Below, piece by piece: positions 6,643-10,825 of a stretch of DNA of 10,825 nt. A model generated the notes under the pieces. It was not told the DNA's origin and ran no database searches. It saw only the letters and a program-made list of their open reading frames with translations. A program made the position numbers and the translations under genes. Every line of letters starts with the position of its first letter. Position 1 is the stretch's first letter. This DNA is from an uncultured Eubacteriales bacterium (GTDB lineage: Bacteria; Bacillota; Clostridia; Oscillospirales; Acutalibacteraceae). The DNA is taken from the NCBI GenBank assembly GCA_934630995.1, contig CAKTXU010000027.1, positions 1 to 10,825 on the forward strand. The letters run 5' to 3'.

Positions 6643-9300
6643 ATGCTGAAAACCGTACCCGACGTGCGGGATCCCAAAAGAAAGCTGATACTCGCCTGTA
6701 CCGTGCAGGATTTCGGCGCCAGGGGGGACGGCGTCCACAACGATCGCGACGCCTTCCAGAAGGCGCTGGATTACGCCCGCAGCCTGGGCGGCGGCACCGT
6801 TTACGCCCCGGCAGGCGCCTATCGGATCGAGGGGACGCTGGCCGTGCCCCGTTCGGTCTATCTGGCCGGTGTCTGGCAGGACCCGGACGAGGCGCCCGGA
6901 AGCATGAAGGACGGCACCCTGCTGCTGGCCCTTCCCGAGCCGGGGATCGACAAGACCCCGTTTATCACACTGGGCGCCAGCGCCGGCGTCATGGGGCTGA
7001 CCGTCTATTATCCCGAGCAAAAGCTGGACGCGCCGGTGGAATATGCCGCCACCATCCATGTCAAGGATACTCTGGACGGCAAGGCCAACGCCTTCTCCTC
7101 CGTCTACTGCACCACCCTGGTCAACCCCTATTATGGCCTGCAGATGGGCCCTCAGTGGAACGAGCTTCACTTTATCAACCGGCTGCGGATGTCCCCCCTC
7201 TGGCGGGGCGCGTACTGCAATATGTGCACCGATGTGGGCCGGATTCAGGGGATGACGGTTTCCGCCAAATACTGGGCGGTCTACGAGGGCCTCAGACGGG
7301 AGACCGTGGCCGCCCGGATGAAGGAATCCCTCACCGCCCTGGTGCTTCAGCGCACCGACGGGCAGAACTGCTACGATCTGCTGCTGGAGGACTGCCGCAC
7401 CGGTATCCTGTTTGAGCGGGACCCCAACGGCGTGGGCGAGGTGACCGGGGCCAACGGCCAGTTCTCCCGCATCGTCATCCGCAACGCCGCAACCGGCATC
7501 AGCGGCACCTACAGCCAGGGCGGCTGCACCTTCTCCATGACCGTCATCGAGGCGGACGGCAGCGAGGGCAGCGCCTGCGTGGCCTTCCACAAGGGCTTCA
7601 TCGCCAACAATTCCTTTTATAACGCGGATTTCGCCAACCCCGGCGGGCCCTGCTTCGTCTTGGAGGAGGGCAACACCGGCACCCTGATCATGCACAATAC
7701 CACCGTTCACGCCTGGGGCGAGGGCCATCCGGCCATCCGGCAGATGGACGGCTTTCTGCAGATCATCAACTGCACCTTTGAGGGCCGGGGCCGGGCGGTC
7801 TATATCGGCCCGGCCGCCAGAGGCGCCATCCTGCAGCAGAACGACTTTGCCGACAGGGCCGCGCCGGTGGCTATGGAGGCGGCCAATCAGGAGCAGATGG
7901 TGGTGGATCTGGATACCGGCCGCAACGCCGCCCAGGTTTTGGATTTCACCGTGGATGTGGCCGGGGCGCCGGTCATTCCGGGGGAGGCCATCGTCTCCGT
8001 GCTGCATTACGGCGCGGTGGCGGACGGCAGGACCGACGATACCGCCGCCTTCCAGAAGGGGTTTGACGCCCTGCGGGAGACGGGGGGCACCCTGTATGTT
8101 CCCGCCGGCTACTACCTGCTCCGGGGCAACCTCCGGGTACCCACGGGAGTGGAGCTGCGGGGCGTCAGCGAAAGCATGCACCACACCAACGGCGTGGGCA
8201 GCATGATCCTCATCGAAGCCGGCCACGGCCGGGAGGAGGACGCCCCCTTCCTGACGATGGAGGCGGCTAGCGGCCTCTTCGGCCTCACCTTCTGGTATCC
8301 GGAGCAGGACTACAACGCCGTCGTGCCCTATCCCTGGGCCGTGCGGGTGGAGGGACAGGACGTTTATATCCGCAACGTCACCTTCGGCAATGCCTATAAG
8401 GGCATCGATATGATGAGCTGCGACTGCGGCGGTCACTATCTCGATCACGTCTGCGGCTGCTTCCTCTCCCGGGGCATTGCCATCGGCGGTTCCACCAAGC
8501 GGAGCTGGGTGCTCAACTGCCATTACAACCCCCATTTCTATTTCCGTACCAACGGCACCGGGCTCAAAGGGGGCAGCGACGGCAACAAAAATGGGGGCGA
8601 CGCCATGTTCAAGGCGGTGCTGGGGTACCAGGACCGGCATCTCCAGGGCGCCTTCATCTTTGGGGAAACCACCGAGGAAAATGTTTTCAACACCTTCGTA
8701 TACCGTTCGGGCACCGGCCTGATTCTCACGGGGGGCTTCGACGGCGTTTTCTACGGCTTCAGCCTGGACGGCGCCGTGGGCGGCACCAAAATCACCGGTC
8801 ACCATGAGAAGCCGGTGCGCTTCATCAACCTGAGCAGCGAGATCGTCCCCGGGGAGAACCCGGTCATGGGCAACACCGCCGTCTGCCTGGACGCCTCCGA
8901 CGACACGGTGGTGGAATACCTGTGCTCCAAGATGGGCAGCTTCAACAACGTTCCGCCCTCCCTGGTGACGGTCAAGGGCGGCACCCTCCGGCTGTACGGC
9001 TTTTTCGCCAATGTCAGCCCGACCCTGCCCGGCGGCGCCATCCATGTGGAAAGAGGCAGCGCGGAGGCCGTGGGGATCCTCTTCAACCATGAAGGGCCCT
9101 TCGCACGGCAGGAGGGGGAGGATAGTCCGGTGAATATCGGCGTCTTCACCCGTCAGGGGCCCGAGGCCTGCGACTTCGTCACCGACAACACCCCCGAGGC
9201 CAGTCTCCGGGTGGTGGGCGCCATCTTCAAGGATCACGCCAACTACCACGTCGGCGAGCGCAGCCGGACGGTGCTGGAAAAATACGTGCTGGTGAAATAA
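6643..9300 (+). CDS. Tandem right-handed beta-helix protein (Pectate_lyase_3 / GH55-like)
   Basis: 885 residues without a signal peptide, so probably cytosolic. It holds two copies of the Pectate_lyase_3-type start of a parallel beta-helix. The first is VQDFGARGDGVHNDRDAF from residue 21, followed by GGGTVYAPAGAYRI. The second is VLHYGAVADGRTDDTAAF from about 453, followed by GGTLYVPAGYYLL. Both copies continue with a matching segment, GLTVYYPEQ (Q126) and GLTFWYPEQ (Q555). Two consecutive helices of this kind are the architecture of GH55-type enzymes, but substrate and catalytic residues are not assignable from this reading. Known relatives include beta-1,3-glucanases and phage or bacterial polysaccharide depolymerases. 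The second half has a Cys/His cluster (C593, C595, H598, H602, C604, C606). The start has GAAAGG at 6627-6632, and the gene is 45 bases after the GH2 gene, so the two enzymes probably act in sequence on the same imported glycan. Confidence 0.88.
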   Translation: MLKTVPDVRDPKRKLILACTVQDFGARGDGVHNDRDAFQKALDYARSLGGGTVYAPAGAYRIEGTLAVPRSVYLAGVWQDPDEAPGSMKDGTLLLALPEPGIDKTPFITLGASAGVMGLTVYYPEQKLDAPVEYAATIHVKDTLDGKANAFSSVYCTTLVNPYYGLQMGPQWNELHFINRLRMSPLWRGAYCNMCTDVGRIQGMTVSAKYWAVYEGLRRETVAARMKESLTALVLQRTDGQNCYDLLLEDCRTGILFERDPNGVGEVTGANGQFSRIVIRNAATGISGTYSQGGCTFSMTVIEADGSEGSACVAFHKGFIANNSFYNADFANPGGPCFVLEEGNTGTLIMHNTTVHAWGEGHPAIRQMDGFLQIINCTFEGRGRAVYIGPAARGAILQQNDFADRAAPVAMEAANQEQMVVDLDTGRNAAQVLDFTVDVAGAPVIPGEAIVSVLHYGAVADGRTDDTAAFQKGFDALRETGGTLYVPAGYYLLRGNLRVPTGVELRGVSESMHHTNGVGSMILIEAGHGREEDAPFLTMEAASGLFGLTFWYPEQDYNAVVPYPWAVRVEGQDVYIRNVTFGNAYKGIDMMSCDCGGHYLDHVCGCFLSRGIAIGGSTKRSWVLNCHYNPHFYFRTNGTGLKGGSDGNKNGGDAMFKAVLGYQDRHLQGAFIFGETTEENVFNTFVYRSGTGLILTGGFDGVFYGFSLDGAVGGTKITGHHEKPVRFINLSSEIVPGENPVMGNTAVCLDASDDTVVEYLCSKMGSFNNVPPSLVTVKGGTLRLYGFFANVSPTLPGGAIHVERGSAEAVGILFNHEGPFARQEGEDSPVNIGVFTRQGPEACDFVTDNTPEASLRVVGAIFKDHANYHVGERSRTVLEKYVLVK

Positions 9301-9371
9301 GTTCGCCCAGGGACTGTCGGTTAACCAGTTTTCTCCCGGCAGGGGAGATCGCGCAACAATCACCCGCCTGC

Positions 9372-9404
9372 AGACCCCCGGAACGATCATGTCCGGGGGT
9401 CTTT
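9372..9404 (+). terminator. Intrinsic terminator after the GH55-like gene
   Basis: A perfect 11-bp stem, AGACCCCCGGA (9372-9382) with TCCGGGGGTCT (9392-9402), closes a 9-base loop. The stem is very GC-rich. The following T run is short (TTT spanning 9402-9404, then C), so termination may be incomplete. It would end the five-gene operon, but it lies only 25 bases upstream of the next start codon, so some readthrough into the exported-protein genes is plausible. Confidence 0.7.
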
Positions 9405-9415
9405 CAGACGGAAGG

Positions 9416-9422
9416 AAGGAGG
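9416..9422 (+). promoter_or_regulatory. Strong Shine-Dalgarno that fixes the GTG start at 9430
   Basis: AAGGAGG, a near-perfect anti-16S match, lies 7 bases before GTG 9430. It supports GTG as the initiator over the internal in-frame ATG codon inside the signal peptide. Confidence 0.85.
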
Positions 9423-9429
9423 CGGTTCC

Positions 9430-9948
9430 GTGAAACGACGAGGCGCTGCCGCGCTGGCCGTCCTGCTGGCGATGCTGCTGGGAGGCTGCAAGACGGAAAA
9501 GCCGCAGAAGGAGGAAAGTATGCCGGCCACGGAGGAAATCACAGCGGTCAAGCTGACCGCGGGAGACGAAAAGGAGGCGCTCTATCTGGAGGACAACGGC
9601 TCCTTTTTAGGAAAGGGCTACCGTTTCTGTGAATACAACCATTCGATGGTGTATAAGCTCCCGCTGAAAACCGACGCGGGGGAATACACGCTGACCCTGG
9701 ATATCGCCAACCAGTACAAGGTGGAGCTGTCGGCGGACGGCGAGGACTGGAGCCTGGTGGCGCAGGAAAAGAACCGGCTGAATCTCGCGGTCAGCCGCGG
9801 GGTGGCCAACCGGACCACGGTGGAGGCCGGGGTGGCCGACGTGCTGGGAAAGGTTCCGCCCACTCTATACGTGCGTATTTCGGATAATTTTCCCGACGAT
9901 CCGTGGGGCGGGCTGCTGTACAGCCTGACCTGCGCCGTCAAGGAATGA
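9430..9948 (+). CDS. Small lipoprotein with a beta-sandwich-like domain, function unknown
   Basis: 172 residues with a classic lipoprotein signal: basic start (MKRR), a hydrophobic Ala/Leu core and the lipobox LLGGC with Cys20, then a charged Lys/Glu linker. The mature protein should be anchored to the outer face of the membrane. After the linker (about 21-45) comes one domain of about 125 residues dominated by alternating hydrophobic and polar strands. Its motifs include QYKVELSADGEDWSLV (from Q95) and LYVRISDNFPDDPWGGLLY (from L146). These align with the N-terminal domain of the next gene's product, so the two are probably paralogues. The fold suggestion (jelly-roll, galactose-binding-like) rests on the strand pattern and the 'S-x-D-G-x-x-W' type motif and is inference. 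No catalytic signature is visible. The GTG start is fixed by AAGGAGG at 9416-9422. Likely roles are glycan capture or an accessory subunit of a surface enzyme. Confidence 0.85.
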   Translation: MKRRGAAALAVLLAMLLGGCKTEKPQKEESMPATEEITAVKLTAGDEKEALYLEDNGSFLGKGYRFCEYNHSMVYKLPLKTDAGEYTLTLDIANQYKVELSADGEDWSLVAQEKNRLNLAVSRGVANRTTVEAGVADVLGKVPPTLYVRISDNFPDDPWGGLLYSLTCAVKE

Positions 9949-9959
9949 GGGGGAGCGCC

Positions 9960-10825
9960 ATGCGGAGCATACAGAGAGCCGGCTGTCTTATGCTGGCCGG
10001 GGCGATGCTGCTGGGAGCGGGCCCCCTGACCCAGGCGGAGGAAAAGGAGGCGGAGGCTGTGAGAATTGTGGAGTTTACCCCCGGCAGCCCGGGGGAAGAG
10101 GAATTTTTGTTTCATGCCGGCACGGCCTTCCAGATTCAGGAAGGGGCGGACGGCTATTTCCGTATTAGCGATCTGAACGATGCGTTCATCTACGCCTTCG
10201 ACGGCGCGCCGGGGGACAAGGCCTTTGTCGCCCTGACCATCAGCTGTCAATATACGGTGGCGGCTTCAACGGACAACGAAGCCTATACAACCGTGCTGAC
10301 CAATACCGAGAAGGGCGACACACGGGAGTGCCGGGGAATCGACCTCACCCCCTACTTTGAGAATTCCTCCCGGGTATATCTGCGCTTCACCGACACCGAT
10401 CCCAGCGACGGCTGGGGAACGCAGCTGTATAAAACCAAATTTGTCCGCGCCGACGGCTCCCGTGTGTCCGGCGGCGCATGGGAGGATATTTCGGCGGATT
10501 GGACCACCTCCGACGGCGCGGGGTACACGGCGGGTACCGCCCTTCAGGCGTCCCCGGGCGCCAAGGTGATCTTCACCCGGCAGGTGACGATGCCCGCCTG
10601 GTGGCAGGGCGCGGGGATGGGCCTCAGCTTCTCCGGCGTGGAGTCGGGCAAGACGCCGGTCATCAAAATCGACGGGGAGCCGGTGTCTCCCTCCATCGCG
10701 TCGGGGCGCACCTATGTGGTGAAGGCGCCCGCCTCCTGCGCGGGCAGGACGGTGACCGTCCAGGTGGAAACCACCGCCACGGCGGAAGGGACGGCGGGGC
10801 TGTGGAACAGCGTGAAGGCCGGGTG
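9960..10825 (+). CDS. Secreted protein with two beta-sandwich-like domains, 3'-truncated
   Basis: An open frame from ATG 9960 to the right edge (288 residues visible, no stop), 11 bases after the lipoprotein gene, with a purine-rich Shine-Dalgarno at 9947-9955 that overlaps the previous stop. The start encodes a Sec signal peptide (MRSIQRAG, a hydrophobic core, then LTQA), with predicted cleavage after A26; no lipobox is seen. Residues about 33-160 resemble the lipoprotein domain next door: QYTVAASTDNEAYTTVL from Q97 and VYLRFTDTDPSDGWGTQLY from V139. From about 168 a second module begins (WEDISADWTTSDG). Its VIFTRQVTMPAWWQGAGM and VIKIDGEPV resemble the sugar-binding jelly-roll found at the front of GH2 enzymes and similar secreted proteins. 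This may be the N-terminal part of a larger secreted enzyme or binding protein; the catalytic part, if any, is outside the window. The class assignment is tentative, but the gene itself is well supported by start, signal peptide and coding character. Confidence 0.82.
   Translation, partial: MRSIQRAGCLMLAGAMLLGAGPLTQAEEKEAEAVRIVEFTPGSPGEEEFLFHAGTAFQIQEGADGYFRISDLNDAFIYAFDGAPGDKAFVALTISCQYTVAASTDNEAYTTVLTNTEKGDTRECRGIDLTPYFENSSRVYLRFTDTDPSDGWGTQLYKTKFVRADGSRVSGGAWEDISADWTTSDGAGYTAGTALQASPGAKVIFTRQVTMPAWWQGAGMGLSFSGVESGKTPVIKIDGEPVSPSIASGRTYVVKAPASCAGRTVTVQVETTATAEGTAGLWNSVKAG

Larger units (their letters stand above)
9301..9429. other. Intergenic region between operon and exported-protein genes
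   Basis: A 129-base gap, the longest in the window. It holds a small 6-bp hairpin (9332-9348), an 8-bp palindrome GGTTAACC (9319-9326), the terminator hairpin at 9372-9404 and the ribosome binding site of the next gene. I found no convincing -35/-10 pair, although any promoter for the two downstream genes would have to be here or far upstream. Confidence 0.6.

Noticed and set aside
9319..9326. GGTTAACC palindrome as an operator
   Set aside because: An 8-bp palindrome is too short to stand alone, and no promoter elements were found next to it.
9332..9348. Small TCTCCC/GGGAGA hairpin as a second terminator
   Set aside because: Only a 6-bp stem and no T run follows; much weaker than the hairpin at 9372-9404.
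6616..9390. 924-codon open frame on the - strand, opposite the beta-helix gene
   Set aside because: It is a shadow of strong GC-ending codon bias on the + strand: the product is rich in His, Gly, Ala and Val with no recognisable domain, while the + frame has clear family motifs and a ribosome site.
9618..10250. 210-codon - strand frame across the two exported-protein genes
   Set aside because: It spans two + genes with clear signal peptides and ribosome sites; its product is Ser/Arg/Pro-rich with no domain.

Overview
The window looks like a carbohydrate-utilisation locus of a GC-rich Gram-positive bacterium, probably Bacillota (Clostridia or Paenibacillus-like). The reasons are the binding-protein-type sugar permease pair without its own ATPase, the DUF5696-type protein upstream, strong GGAGG/AAGGAGG ribosome binding sites, a lipobox lipoprotein, and tight one-directional packing with mostly G/C-ending codons. 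The taxonomic placement is inference. All genes are on the + strand. No tRNA, rRNA, CRISPR array, integrase, transposase or regulator gene was seen.

Region 1 (1-9300) is a five-gene operon cut by the left window edge. It holds the 3' part of a DUF5696-type gene (3-2381), whose stop overlaps the start of a MalF/UgpA-like permease (2378-3289). Then come a MalG/UgpE-like permease (3342-4256), a family GH2 beta-mannosidase-like enzyme (4300-6597) and a two-domain GH55-like right-handed beta-helix protein (6643-9300). Neither the GH2 nor the beta-helix protein has a signal peptide, so both probably act in the cytosol on oligosaccharides brought in by the permeases. The solute-binding protein, the regulator and the ATPase are not visible. 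The first two may lie upstream, and the ATPase is often a shared MsmK/UgpC-type protein encoded elsewhere.

Region 2 (9301-9429) is the only sizeable gap, 129 bases. It contains a perfect 11-bp hairpin with a short T tail, read as an intrinsic terminator, which ends 25 bases before the next start codon.

Region 3 (9430-10825) encodes two exported proteins: a 172-residue lipoprotein, and a Sec-exported protein that runs off the right edge. The second is an open, unterminated frame. The two share a related beta-sandwich-like domain with common motifs (QYxV...; a V/Y-R-x-S/T-D...P-x-D-x-W-G-x-x-L-Y signature), so they look like tandem paralogues, probably surface carbohydrate-binding or enzyme-accessory proteins.

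The most interesting points are these: an unassigned cytosolic GH2 plus beta-helix pair tied to its own importer; the duplicated beta-helix protein with a Cys/His cluster only in its second half; a GH2 active-site loop unlike classical beta-mannosidases; the possible TIM-barrel enzyme nature of the DUF5696 protein; and the unrecognised shared domain of the two exported proteins. No wholly new kind of system is proven by the sequence alone.
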